From contig CAJOHD010000009.1 in the NCBI GenBank assembly GCA_905234275.1, positions 1 through 64,000 on the forward strand: a stretch of DNA of 64,000 nucleotides, in the 5' to 3' direction. Source of the DNA: an uncultured Bacteroidales bacterium (GTDB lineage: Bacteria; Bacteroidota; Bacteroidia; Bacteroidales; F082). Shown in pieces: positions 46,615 through 55,195 of the stretch. The notes under the pieces are model-generated. The model made no database searches. It was not told the DNA's origin and saw only the letters and a program-made list of their open reading frames with translations. The translations under genes were made by a program, and so were the position numbers. Each line of letters opens with the position of its first letter. Within the stretch, counting starts at the first letter, position 1.

Positions 46615-47613
46615 TTAAAACGGCTTAAATCCTATAATTTCCCTCACTTCTTTAATGGTTTTGCGTGCACTCTCGCGTGCCTTTTCCGCTCCCATTCTTG
46701 CTACCTTATTAATATACTCGTCGTTGGCATCGATTTCGCGGATTCTATCACGGATTGGCGTCACAAACTGGATCATATCTTCTGCCAGCTGCTTCTTCAT
46801 ATCGCCGTAGCGGATGGTCATGTTGTTGTATGCGTCGTCGAAGAACTGCACCGTCTCAGGTTTCGATACTATGCTCATCAGCTGGAACAGGTTGGCGATA
46901 GGCTCCGGCTTCTCCTGATTCATCTCTGTCGGACCGCTGTCTGTCTTGGCGCGCATCACTTTCTTACGGATTGAGGCATCGTCTTCTGCCAAGAAGATTG
47001 CGTTGCCTTCTCCTTCGCTCTTGCCCATCTTGCCGTTGCCGTCGAGTCCTGGCACCTTAACTAATTGATTTCCAAAGTTAAACGCCTGTGGAATCGGGAA
47101 GTATTCAACACCGTATATGTTATTAAAACGTGCTGCGAAGTCGCGTGCTTTCTCGAGATTCTGCTCCTGATCTTTGCCTACCGGCACATATTGTGACTTG
47201 TGAATCAAGATATCTGCTGCCATCAAAGTCGGGTAGGTGAGGAGGCCAGCGTTGACGTTGTCAGGCTGCTTGCGCACCTTCTCCTTGAATGTGGTAACAC
47301 GCTCAAGCTCACCGATATATGCATTCATGTTTAGGAAAAGATACAACTCAACAACCTCTGGCACATCGCTTTGCACATACAACGTCGCCTTTTCCGGGTC
47401 GACGCCCGCCGCGAGGTATTCCACCAGAATCTGACGTACTCTTCCGTGAAGGTCGTCTGGATGCGGATGTGTTGTAAGTGAATGATAATCAGCGATAAAG
47501 AAATAACAATTATAGTTATCTTGCAGGCGGATGAAGTTCTTCACCGCACCGAAATAGTTGCCGAGATGCAGATTTCCTGTCGGTCTGATGCCGCTAAGTA
47601 CGATTTCTTTCAT
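46615..47613 (-). CDS. trpS: Tryptophanyl-tRNA synthetase
   Basis: 332 residues from MKEIVLSGIRPTGNLHLGNYF; the frame extends ten codons upstream but those cover the promoter. The class I motifs are GNLHLGN (HIGH) and GKMGKSEG (KMSKS), with ADYHSLTTHP and PVGKDQEQNLEKARD between. Normal length. It is first in a run with hflX, tatD and ansA, and follows rng's terminator. Confidence 0.96.
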   Translation of the reverse strand: MKEIVLSGIRPTGNLHLGNYFGAVKNFIRLQDNYNCYFFIADYHSLTTHPHPDDLHGRVRQILVEYLAAGVDPEKATLYVQSDVPEVVELYLFLNMNAYIGELERVTTFKEKVRKQPDNVNAGLLTYPTLMAADILIHKSQYVPVGKDQEQNLEKARDFAARFNNIYGVEYFPIPQAFNFGNQLVKVPGLDGNGKMGKSEGEGNAIFLAEDDASIRKKVMRAKTDSGPTEMNQEKPEPIANLFQLMSIVSKPETVQFFDDAYNNMTIRYGDMKKQLAEDMIQFVTPIRDRIREIDANDEYINKVARMGAEKARESARKTIKEVREIIGFKPF

Positions 47614-47632
47614 AGAAAAACATTTAAACTTG

Positions 47633-47640
47633 CAAATATA
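47633..47640 (-). promoter_or_regulatory. -7 box TATATTTG of trpS
   Basis: A perfect TAnnTTTG match 20 bases before the trpS ATG. Its -33 region falls in the heptamer array that starts at 47648. Confidence 0.55.
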
Positions 47641-47647
47641 CAAAAAA

Positions 47648-47763
47648 GTTTACAGTTTACAGTTTACAGTTTATAGTTTTTTTTAAAAATCAAAAAAGGA
47701 GACGATTTCGTCTCCTTTTTTGTCGATTATATCCAGTAAACCGTAAACAGTAAACGGTAAACT
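47648..47763. repeat. Inverted heptamer arrays (GTTTACN family) flanking the rng terminator
   Basis: The left arm (47648-47677) has GTTTACA units. The right arm (47734-47763) has GTAAACN units, which are their reverse complement. Between them is a canonical terminator. Six bases of each heptamer pair exactly; the seventh varies (A on the left, C/T/G on the right). The right arm includes the TAG stop of rng (complement of 47762-47764). Confidence 0.85.
47693..47722. terminator. Rho-independent terminator after rng
   Basis: AAAAAAGGAGACGA / TCGTCTCCTTTTTT forms a stem with a very short loop and T-runs in both directions. It ends rng (minus) before trpS. Confidence 0.88.
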
Positions 47764-49339
47764 AGAAAGTGATTTCGTCCCCGTTTTTATTCAGGAAAGT
47801 GTACTGAAGGACATGGAATGACTTGATTTCCTGGACATGTATCTTTTTGTGATACTTCCATCTCCATTTTCTTGCGATGGAGAAGAATCCTTTTGTCAGA
47901 TAGGCGAAGATGAAAGGATGCACCTGAAGTGTCACTTCCTTCTCGTTTTGGTCGAGGAGCAGGTACTTGAGGCTGCTTTCTATCTCGTCGATGTACACTA
48001 ACGACGGTTTTATCTTGCCCGTGCCGTCGCAAACCGGGCATTTTTCCTGTACGGTGACTTCCGTTGCCGGGCGCACACGTTGACGTGTGATCTGGATGAG
48101 CCCGAATTTTGTGGCAGGGAGGATGGTGTGCTTGGCGCGGTCTTTCGCCATCTCTTCTTGCAGCTTCTCGAACAGTTCCTTGCGATGTTTCGCTTCGTGC
48201 ATGTCGATGAAGTCCACGATGATGATGCCGCCCAAGTCACGGAGGCGCACCTGTCGTGCTATCTCCACTGCCGATTCCAGATTGACAGCCAATGCATTGT
48301 CTTCTTGCGATGCTTCTTTGTTCAACCGATGGCCGCTGTTCACGTCGATGACGTGCATAGCCTCGGTATGTTCAATGATGAGGTAAACACCATTTCTGAT
48401 TGTGACAATCCTACCAAACGACCCCTTCACCTGACGTGCCACTCCGTAATGCTCAAAGATAGGCTCTTTGCCTTTGTAGAGCTTCACGATGTCGGCTTTC
48501 TGTGGGGCGATGGTGGCAATATAGCTCTTGACCTCGTCGTAAAGTGCCTGACTATCAACAGTTATCGTGTTAAAAGACTCGTTAAGGATGTCTCTCAGCA
48601 TCGCCGAGGTACGGTCAAGTTCGCTCACAAGCTTAGCCGGAGCCTTGCTTCCGTATAACGATTCAGTGACCTGCTCCCATTTGCCGAGCAGATACTTCAT
48701 ATCGGCGTCGAGTTCTTCGACTTTCTTTCCCTCCGCCACAGTGCGGATGATGACGCCGAAATTGTTCGGACGGATGCTCTGAATGAGTTTCTTAAGACGA
48801 CTGCGTTCTTCGCCGCTGCGAATCTTCTGCGACACCGACACACGGTTCGAGAACGGCACCAACACTATGTAACGTCCAGCAAACGAGATCTCTGCTGAGA
48901 TACGCGGACCTTTAGTGTTTATTGGCTCTTTCGCGATTTGTACCGGGATCTGGTCGCCGGCTTGGATGAAGTCCGAAATCTTGCCCGTTTTGTCAATATC
49001 AGGACTCAGTTTGAACTTGCTCATCACCGTCTGCGCCGTCTTGCCCTCGTGCGCCAGCTTCGAAAACTGAAGCAACGAGTTGATCTGCGGACCTAAATCC
49101 AGATAGTGAAGGAAAGCGTCCTTCTGGTTACCGATATCGACAAAAGCGGCGTTCAAGCCCGGTAAAATCTTCTTGACCCTGCCGAAATAGACGTCGCCAA
49201 CAGCGAAATTACTGTTGATTTGCTCTTTGTGGAGTTCAACAAGCTGTTTGTCTTCCAACAAAACAATATTAACCTCTGAAACATCAGAACTGATGACAAG
49301 CTCTCTGTTGACTGTCGGAACTGTAGTTGTATTGTCCAT
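47762..49339 (-). CDS. rng: Ribonuclease E/G family endoribonuclease
   Basis: A 525-residue RNase G-type enzyme for rRNA maturation and mRNA decay. The S1 domain lies near residues 40-140 (VGDVYFGRVKKILPGLNAAFVDIG), followed by the DNase I-like catalytic domain with Mg-binding Asp in LGGIIIVDFIDM and the Zn-link CPVCDGTGK. It lacks the long C-terminal scaffold of RNase E. The gene follows the 29-aa basic protein gene and HU on the same strand. Its stop codon is part of a heptamer array next to a terminator. Confidence 0.95.
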   Translation of the reverse strand: MDNTTTVPTVNRELVISSDVSEVNIVLLEDKQLVELHKEQINSNFAVGDVYFGRVKKILPGLNAAFVDIGNQKDAFLHYLDLGPQINSLLQFSKLAHEGKTAQTVMSKFKLSPDIDKTGKISDFIQAGDQIPVQIAKEPINTKGPRISAEISFAGRYIVLVPFSNRVSVSQKIRSGEERSRLKKLIQSIRPNNFGVIIRTVAEGKKVEELDADMKYLLGKWEQVTESLYGSKAPAKLVSELDRTSAMLRDILNESFNTITVDSQALYDEVKSYIATIAPQKADIVKLYKGKEPIFEHYGVARQVKGSFGRIVTIRNGVYLIIEHTEAMHVIDVNSGHRLNKEASQEDNALAVNLESAVEIARQVRLRDLGGIIIVDFIDMHEAKHRKELFEKLQEEMAKDRAKHTILPATKFGLIQITRQRVRPATEVTVQEKCPVCDGTGKIKPSLVYIDEIESSLKYLLLDQNEKEVTLQVHPFIFAYLTKGFFSIARKWRWKYHKKIHVQEIKSFHVLQYTFLNKNGDEITF

Positions 49340-49437
49340 AATATTACAAAGGTTTAAAATTCATTTTAAAAACAATAACACAACATCGGTATTGGCAATG
49401 CTGTGTTATGTTTACCGTAAGAAACTAATCTTAATGA

Positions 49438-49527
49438 TTATTTCTTTTTATGTCTATCCTTTCTGAGACGTTTTTTACGTTTATGGGTAGACATTTTGTG
49501 TCTTTTGTGTTTTTTACCGTTTGGCAT
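49438..49527 (-). CDS. 29-aa very basic Bacteroidota small protein, possibly ribosome-associated
   Basis: An ATG-to-TAA frame of 29 residues, MPNGKKHKRHKMSTHKRKKR then LRKDRHKKK. Almost every second residue is Lys, Arg or His. I recall near-identical MPNGKK(R/H)KRHK peptides in many Bacteroidota, usually between HU and rng. Composition and conservation point to an RNA-binding or ribosomal role; a link to Bacteroidota-specific small ribosomal proteins is possible but not shown here. It lies 24 bases after HU. Confidence 0.72.
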   Translation of the reverse strand: MPNGKKHKRHKMSTHKRKKRLRKDRHKKK

Positions 49528-49551
49528 AATACAAAAATTTATAAGACCAAA

Positions 49552-49836
49552 TTACTTGAGGTCGTTGATAAATGATTTAGCTGGTTTGAAAGCAGGAACG
49601 TTGTGTGCTGGGATAACGATTGTTGCACCCTTACCGCCGTTAGCGCGGATATTTCTACCCTTCTTAGCTGCTCTTTTCTTGCTCTTGAAGCTACCGAAGC
49701 CTCTGAGATACACGTCTTCATTCTTCTTAACAGCCTCTTTCACGATCTCCATGAAAGACTCAACAACTGCCTGGGCGTTACCTTTTTCAACACCTGTTTT
49801 TTCAGCGATTTTTGCTACGATTTCAGCTTTTGTCAT
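49552..49836 (-). CDS. hup: HU family DNA-binding protein
   Basis: 94 residues of a histone-like nucleoid protein: MTKAEIVAKIAEKTGVEK, the family signature GFGSFKSKKRAAKKGRN, and the DNA-intercalating Pro in the beta-arm region (IPAHNVPAFKPAK). Normal length. A TATTTTTG box lies at 49881-49888 (minus), with TTTG at 49911-49914, 22 bases further upstream. Confidence 0.95.
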   Translation of the reverse strand: MTKAEIVAKIAEKTGVEKGNAQAVVESFMEIVKEAVKKNEDVYLRGFGSFKSKKRAAKKGRNIRANGGKGATIVIPAHNVPAFKPAKSFINDLK

Positions 49837-49880
49837 GATTTTAATATTTTAATTGTTATGATTACTTATTTTTTCGGCTG

Positions 49881-49914
49881 CAAAAATAATAAGATTTTTT
49901 TTATTGTGCACAAA
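49881..49914 (-). promoter_or_regulatory. Promoter of the HU gene
   Basis: TATTTTTG (49881-49888, minus) with TTTG at 49911-49914 and a 22-base spacer, slightly longer than the usual 19-20. Confidence 0.5.
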
Positions 49915-49961
49915 AAAATTAATTTTTTTCATTCAGTATCTTACAGATACGTTTTTTTTCA

Positions 49962-49969
49962 TATTTTTG
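49962..49969 (+). promoter_or_regulatory. -7 box TATTTTTG of ssb-gldE-gldD
   Basis: A perfect TAnnTTTG match 41 bases before the ssb ATG, divergent from the HU promoter. Confidence 0.55.
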
Positions 49970-50010
49970 CATTATTAATTTATAAGTATTTTGTGTAAAA
50001 TTTTTGTGCT

Positions 50011-50502
50011 ATGGCAAGTCTGAACAAAGTGATCTTAATCGGAAATTTGGGCAAGGACCCGGAAGTGATATCTTTCGACAATGGAACCAAGAAAATGACA
50101 GTATCTCTCGCAACGACAGAACGTTATCGTGACCGCGACGGAAACTGGCAGGAACAAACGGAATGGCATAACCTCGTAAGCTGGGGCACGCTGGCTCAAG
50201 ATATTTTTGAAAAACGCCGCAATTATGTGAAAGGTGACCAGATGTATGTCGAGGGTAGGATAAAATCCCGTCAATATGTTGATAACCAAAATGTTACAAG
50301 ACATATCACGGAAATCGTTGTCGATAAAATGATGAGCCTCAGCGGTAACCGTCAGCAGCAACAAAACCCTAACGCTTCGTATAACGCATACGGCAACCAG
50401 CCACAACAGCAACCAGCTCAGCAGCCGCAACAACAATATCAGCAACCTGTTGAGCCTCAGATGCCAAGTCAAGATTATAATGGCGACGACCTCCCGTTCT
50501 AA
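50011..50502 (+). CDS. ssb: Single-stranded DNA-binding protein
   Basis: 163 residues. OB-fold (MASLNKVILIGNLGKDPEV through about 110, with WHNLVSWG and YVEGRIKSRQY), a Gln/Pro-rich disordered linker and the acidic tip DDLPF that docks replication partners. It heads the ssb-gldE-gldD run, an arrangement common in Bacteroidota. Confidence 0.96.
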   Translation: MASLNKVILIGNLGKDPEVISFDNGTKKMTVSLATTERYRDRDGNWQEQTEWHNLVSWGTLAQDIFEKRRNYVKGDQMYVEGRIKSRQYVDNQNVTRHITEIVVDKMMSLSGNRQQQQNPNASYNAYGNQPQQQPAQQPQQQYQQPVEPQMPSQDYNGDDLPF

Positions 50503-50505
50503 ATT

Positions 50506-51816
50506 ATGATTGAAACTCCGTTTTTTCTCGGCATCTCTTGGGTGACGGTCATTTACCTCGTCATCCTGTTGGTGCTTTTGCTCTTTTCGGCACTCGCGTC
50601 GGCAAGCGAGACGGCATTTTTTTCGCTACTCCCTAACGATATCAACGATATGGAGAACTCCGACCGACGTTCCGATAAATTGGTGCTCGAGCTTAGGAAC
50701 AATCCTAAGCGTTTTCTTGCTACAATATTGATAACCAATAATTTAGTTAACGTTACCATCACGATTTTCTCGACATATATCATGGCGAGGATGTTCAACC
50801 TGGCTGCAAACCCAGTGTGGGCATTTATTATTAATGTGGTGGTGATAACATCGCTGCTTCTCATCTTCGGCGAGATGATTCCGAAAATCACGGCAGCGAA
50901 AAGAGCCCGCGCACTGTCAACAGCTCTCGCCCCGACGATAAGCGTGCTCGTGGTAATATTCAAGCCACTGAGCAATTTATTGATAAAATCAACGATGATT
51001 ATCGACAAACGTCTGGCAAAAAAGAACGCCAACACATTGTCAATCAGTGATTTGACTACAGCGGTGGATATCACAACGGCGGAAGAGACACCGAGCGAGG
51101 AGCGTTCAATGCTGCAAGGTATCGCCACATTCGGCGAGAAAGAGGTGAGCGACATCATGCAGCCGCGCGTGCAGCTGTTCGCAGTGAAAAACACCACAAA
51201 ATTCGACCATCTTCTCGAGATGATTATCGATAATGGATTCTCCAGAATACCAGTATATGAAGAGACTCTCGATGAGATAAAGGGTATTTTGTATGTCAAA
51301 GATTTGCTGCCTCACCTCGAAGAACCTGACTTCAAATGGCAGACCTTGCTCCGTCCAGCGTTTTTTGTGCCGGAAAACAAGAAAATCAACGACCTCTTCC
51401 AGGATTTCCGCGCAAAAAAGATTCATATCGCCATCGTGGTCGATGAATACGGCGGCACTTCTGGTCTCGTGACCATGGAAGACGTGCTCGAAGAGATCGT
51501 CGGCGACATCAGCGACGAGTTCGATGTTGTTGCCGAGAACCAGAATTATAAGAAAATCGACGATAAAACTTATATCTTCCAAGCACAGACAAGCCTTGTG
51601 GATTTCTGTAAGGTGTTTGAAATCAATGAGTTATACTTTGAAGATATAAAAGGCGAATCCGACACGCTCGCAGGCCTCATCCTCGAAAAAGAAGGCCGCA
51701 TCCCGCAGGCTGGATTCTCCACGTCTTATAAGGAATTTGTGTTTCAAATTGTCAAAGCCGACAAACGTAGGATTATCGAGATAAAAGTCATTTATAATGA
51801 GAAAACTGACGAATAG
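50506..51816 (+). CDS. gldE: Gliding/T9SS-associated CNNM-CBS membrane protein GldE
   Basis: 436 residues: DUF21/CNNM membrane domain (SASETAFFSLLPNDINDME; about three to four helices to residue 160), a CBS pair (about 205-335, DIMQPRVQLFAVKNTT and HIAIVVDEYGGTSGLVTMED) and a CorC/HlyC C-terminal domain. Similar to haemolysin/CorC-type proteins. The position after ssb and before gldD (20-base overlap) identifies it as GldE, which supports gliding and T9SS function in Flavobacterium by an unknown mechanism. Confidence 0.92.
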   Translation: MIETPFFLGISWVTVIYLVILLVLLLFSALASASETAFFSLLPNDINDMENSDRRSDKLVLELRNNPKRFLATILITNNLVNVTITIFSTYIMARMFNLAANPVWAFIINVVVITSLLLIFGEMIPKITAAKRARALSTALAPTISVLVVIFKPLSNLLIKSTMIIDKRLAKKNANTLSISDLTTAVDITTAEETPSEERSMLQGIATFGEKEVSDIMQPRVQLFAVKNTTKFDHLLEMIIDNGFSRIPVYEETLDEIKGILYVKDLLPHLEEPDFKWQTLLRPAFFVPENKKINDLFQDFRAKKIHIAIVVDEYGGTSGLVTMEDVLEEIVGDISDEFDVVAENQNYKKIDDKTYIFQAQTSLVDFCKVFEINELYFEDIKGESDTLAGLILEKEGRIPQAGFSTSYKEFVFQIVKADKRRIIEIKVIYNEKTDE

Positions 51817-52378
51817 CCTGGCTGTGCTGCTTCTTCTTTTAGTTGCAGTGGCATGCGGAGATAGCACCCCGCAGCCGAAGCCACGTGGCTATTTTCGTAT
51901 CGATCTGCCTGAGAAACAATATGTTACGCTCGACACCATGCCTCGTTATTCCTTTGAATATCCGGTTTATGCCACAATCACCCCTGACTATTATTCGCTG
52001 AATGAGAAAGATTGGGCAAATGTGGTGTTCCCTTCGTTCAAAGGCACGGTGCATATCTCTTATAAAACTGTCGATGATAACCTTTCGGAATATGTTGAAG
52101 ACGCTTATCGCATGATTACCAAGCACATAACGAAAGCGACAGGTATCCGCGACAGCGTCGTTATTAACAAAGAAAAAAACGTGTATGGCTTGGTCTATTT
52201 CCTTGATGGTGAAGGAGTTGCATCGCCATTGCAGTTTTATCTCACCGACAGCACTGAGCATTTCTTGCGCGGCTCGCTGTATTTCAACATTTATCCCAAC
52301 AACGACTCACTTCAGCCTGTCATCGATTTCATCACCGACGATGTTAGGCACCTGATAAAGACTCTTGAATGGAAATAA
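51797..52378 (+). CDS. gldD: Gliding motility / T9SS lipoprotein GldD
   Basis: 193 residues. Lipoprotein signal with Cys about 20 (LVAVACGD), then PKPRGYFRIDLPEKQY, the hallmark GldD opening, and FDGEGV-like YFLDGEGVASPLQFYLTD; ends DVRHLIKTLEW. Required for T9SS secretion and gliding in Flavobacterium. Here it most likely serves T9SS cargo such as those at 15419 and 55195. Translationally coupled to gldE. Confidence 0.93.
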   Translation: MRKLTNSLAVLLLLLVAVACGDSTPQPKPRGYFRIDLPEKQYVTLDTMPRYSFEYPVYATITPDYYSLNEKDWANVVFPSFKGTVHISYKTVDDNLSEYVEDAYRMITKHITKATGIRDSVVINKEKNVYGLVYFLDGEGVASPLQFYLTDSTEHFLRGSLYFNIYPNNDSLQPVIDFITDDVRHLIKTLEWK

Positions 52379-52389
52379 AATTTAATGAT

Positions 52390-54063
52390 ATGAAAAGAAT
52401 ATATACTCTCTTAGTTTTTGTTATATTGCTGACAATCAACGGATTATCGCAGTCACAGCATTACACCGGAATGATTTCCCAGGATGATGACGGTACCTAT
52501 TTCTATATGCGCAGCTCGCTCGAGATGGTGTATATCGATTCGGATTATTTCCCGAATAAGGAACTTGTTGATAACTCGTGGAATGATTATATGGATCCGC
52601 AAAAGAACTTCCCGAACCAGTATAACAAGCATGGCGCTGAGATTGGCGTGGTGCCTTTGGGCGGCAACAGCAAGGTGTCGGATGCGGAAATGGCAAAGCT
52701 TATCTTGACTTACATCAATAGGAATAAGGTGGCTAACAAACTGCTGATGAGATGGTTCAATTATAATAAGGATGGAAAAATCCCTTACGATGTTGATTAT
52801 CCCGAGAATCCAGAGGCTATGATTAACATGCAGACCATCTTCGACAGAGGCTATTATACAGTAAATGCTGGCGATGAGAACCTTTCGATGTCGGCACTGA
52901 AACGTGACAGAGACATTCAAATCAAGGAATTGTCGATGAAGCTTATTCCATTCACATTCATGACTTTCACGAAATTTGAATTTTATGAGAATGAGCCTGT
53001 CGCAAGAGCTGTGAGAGATGCAGCTTATATCACTGCGGAAACTGCATATAATCAAGCGGTGAAAAACGGAACGCCTGATAAAACTGCGGCTTTCTGGTAC
53101 AATATTGCAATAGCGGCTGCGAATACCGTATATAATTCTACGAAAGATGGCTATACTTTGAAGTCGAACACTTGGCTTTACAAGCTGGTTTGGGACGAAA
53201 AGACAGAGAATTATTTTAATAATAAGGTGCTTGAAAATCCTGAGCTTCTTGAAACCAGCGATATGTTTAAGATGGAATACGTTGACTGTCAGGATAATAA
53301 GAGCACAGTCATCATTTCAGCAACGAGAAGTTTTGAGCAGATCATCAATCTGACGATGGTGAGAAACCTGAATAAGGTGTTCTTGGAGTTGCAGGAGCGC
53401 AACGATGTCTTCAAAGTCTGGACTCCGCTTCTCGATTTCTACAGTCTCGTCAGTCCGCGTCTCGAAGCCCCGATTACCGTTAATGGTAAGGTGATTACAG
53501 CAAAAATCGGAACAAAAGAAGGTCTTCGCGGTGGCGAACAGTTCTCGGTGTATGATGAAGACGGCAATTTCTACGGCTATGCGATAGCTCAAAAAGGCAT
53601 GGTTTGGGATAATGGTGACGAACTTGACGGTGATGCCCAAATGTTTTATGAGCCTCAAGTTGATAAGAAGGGAAATCCTGTGACATGCACCACTTTCAAA
53701 GGTAAAGGCTTGAAAAACGCACGCACCGGATTGCTTTTGTCGAACCCGATGCCGCCGAAAAAAACGCGTATAGCGGCAAGAATCGGTACCAAAGAAGGAG
53801 TTGAAGACAATGACAAATACATTGTATATCAATATGATGCAGAGAAATCTAGTCTAAAGAAGGTTGGATCTGTGAAGGTCATCAAGGGCAAGGTTTGGGA
53901 CAACTATTATTACAATGTCAACGGCATGAATCGCAAGCTGCAAGGACAGAAGGCTGATATACCGCTCAAGAAACGCGACAAGGAAGGCTTACGCATCACC
54001 GAGACACAGTTTAAGGGCAGCTGCAAGGTGCAGCCGGGCATGTTCTTGAGAAAAGAGAAGTGA
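52390..54063 (+). CDS. Exported protein of unknown function with a duplicated C-terminal module
   Basis: 557 residues from MKRIYTLLVFVILLTINGLSQ (signal peptide); an in-frame ATG 21 bases earlier overlaps gldD and would spoil the signal. No known enzyme motif. The C-terminal third contains two related segments, ITAKIGTKEGLRGGEQFSVY ... GMVWDN (about 362-410) and RIAARIGTKEGVEDNDKYIV ... GKVWDN (about 460-505), suggesting a tandem beta-barrel-like module. It lies 11 bases after gldD, so a link to T9SS or the envelope is plausible but unproven. Confidence 0.7.
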   Translation: MKRIYTLLVFVILLTINGLSQSQHYTGMISQDDDGTYFYMRSSLEMVYIDSDYFPNKELVDNSWNDYMDPQKNFPNQYNKHGAEIGVVPLGGNSKVSDAEMAKLILTYINRNKVANKLLMRWFNYNKDGKIPYDVDYPENPEAMINMQTIFDRGYYTVNAGDENLSMSALKRDRDIQIKELSMKLIPFTFMTFTKFEFYENEPVARAVRDAAYITAETAYNQAVKNGTPDKTAAFWYNIAIAAANTVYNSTKDGYTLKSNTWLYKLVWDEKTENYFNNKVLENPELLETSDMFKMEYVDCQDNKSTVIISATRSFEQIINLTMVRNLNKVFLELQERNDVFKVWTPLLDFYSLVSPRLEAPITVNGKVITAKIGTKEGLRGGEQFSVYDEDGNFYGYAIAQKGMVWDNGDELDGDAQMFYEPQVDKKGNPVTCTTFKGKGLKNARTGLLLSNPMPPKKTRIAARIGTKEGVEDNDKYIVYQYDAEKSSLKKVGSVKVIKGKVWDNYYYNVNGMNRKLQGQKADIPLKKRDKEGLRITETQFKGSCKVQPGMFLRKEK

Positions 54064-54102
54064 TTTTTTCAAAAAAAATCGCACTTTTTTTGAAAAAAAT
54101 CG

Positions 54103-54110
54103 TATTTTTG
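54103..54110 (+). promoter_or_regulatory. -7 box TATTTTTG before the CorA-like gene
   Basis: A perfect TAnnTTTG match followed by a leader of about 60 bases. No terminator for the preceding gene was found in the gap. Confidence 0.5.
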
Positions 54111-54174
54111 CACGTTTTTATCGTAAAACACTGAACGAATGTAGAATTTTTATCATAAAAGAAAGGGGGACAGC

Positions 54175-55098
54175 ATGATTGAGACTTTGACAATCGGCTC
54201 GCTGAAATGGCGTCATGTGACAAATCCGGCGGATGAAGACTTTAAGTTTTTGAAGGAAAAATTCCATTTCCACCCCTTGGACATTGAAGACTGTAAATCA
54301 GTCAACCAACGCCCGAAGATAGATATCTACGACGATTATTACTTCCTGATTCTTCAGTATCCTAATTTCGACCGTCAGAATAAGTTCATCAAGACAAAAG
54401 AGGTGAAGTTTTTCTGGGGAAAGGATTATATCATTACCATTGAGAAATCGCCTTGGTATGTGAGCCAGCTTTTCAACGAATATCAGGAGCGCGACATGGA
54501 GGAACTCGAGAAAAACCTCAAGACTTCAGATATTTTGCTGTATCGTATCTTCGAAAAGCTGATGATGGAGTCACTCTATTTATTAAAAAAGGTGGGATTG
54601 GATCTCGAGCTGATAAACCGCGAGCTTTTCGGAACGAAACAGGTTAAGATTATCGAGAGAATCAGTGTTACGAGAAAGAATATCATCACGGTGAACACTA
54701 TCTTCAAACCTCAGCTCAGGGTGTTCCACTCCTTCGAAACTGGTCAGATCCGCGGTTTTGGTGATTTGGAGTATATGGAAGACTACTGGGGCAATATCCT
54801 CGACTACTACCAGAAGGTATGGGATATGACCGAGGACTATGAAGACTTAATCGAGGGTCTTTCGAAGACGTTCGATTCGATGCAGACCAATAAAACCAAC
54901 GAAATCATGAAGATCCTCACTCTGATTTCGTCTATCATACTTCCTTTGACGTTTATCACCGGTATTTTCGGTATGAATGTGGTGTTTCCGTTCATCCCTG
55001 AAGGTTCCACCACTGCAATATGGATTATTGTCGGAGTGATGGCAGTGATGGGAGTAGGTTTGACACTATTGTTCCGTCATCGTAAATGGTGGTTTTAA
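54175..55098 (+). CDS. CorA-family divalent-cation transporter
   Basis: 307 residues. A cytoplasmic alpha/beta funnel and long stalk helix (to about 245) are followed by two membrane helices flanking the selectivity motif GMN in FITGIFGMNVVFPF, with a basic tail (RHRKWWF). Transports Mg2+, or Co2+/Ni2+/Zn2+ in some relatives. Monocistronic. Convergent with a T9SS cargo gene across a hairpin flanked by heptamer arrays. Confidence 0.93.
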   Translation: MIETLTIGSLKWRHVTNPADEDFKFLKEKFHFHPLDIEDCKSVNQRPKIDIYDDYYFLILQYPNFDRQNKFIKTKEVKFFWGKDYIITIEKSPWYVSQLFNEYQERDMEELEKNLKTSDILLYRIFEKLMMESLYLLKKVGLDLELINRELFGTKQVKIIERISVTRKNIITVNTIFKPQLRVFHSFETGQIRGFGDLEYMEDYWGNILDYYQKVWDMTEDYEDLIEGLSKTFDSMQTNKTNEIMKILTLISSIILPLTFITGIFGMNVVFPFIPEGSTTAIWIIVGVMAVMGVGLTLLFRHRKWWF

Positions 55099-55195
55099 TC
55101 AGATAACAGATAAAAGATAACAGATAAAAGAAGAGCGCGAAGCGATAATTGATCCGCTTCGCGCTCTCTTATCTGTTATCAGTTATCTAATATCT
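55098..55195. terminator. Bidirectional hairpin flanked by inverted AGATAAC heptamer arrays
   Basis: Left array 55099-55128 (AGATAAC/AGATAAA units), a GC-rich stem GAGCGCGAAGCG...CGCTTCGCGCTC (55133-55166) with an AT loop, then a right array of reverse-complement units (TTATCTG/TTATCAG) to 55195. The whole 98-base gap between two convergent genes folds back on itself. T-runs are short, so this may be a non-canonical terminator. Confidence 0.75.

Noticed and set aside
50553-51299. A 248-residue open frame antisense to gldE
   Set aside because: Low-complexity, no signal or motif, and fully inside a well-supported gene; typical shadow of a GC-skewed reading frame.
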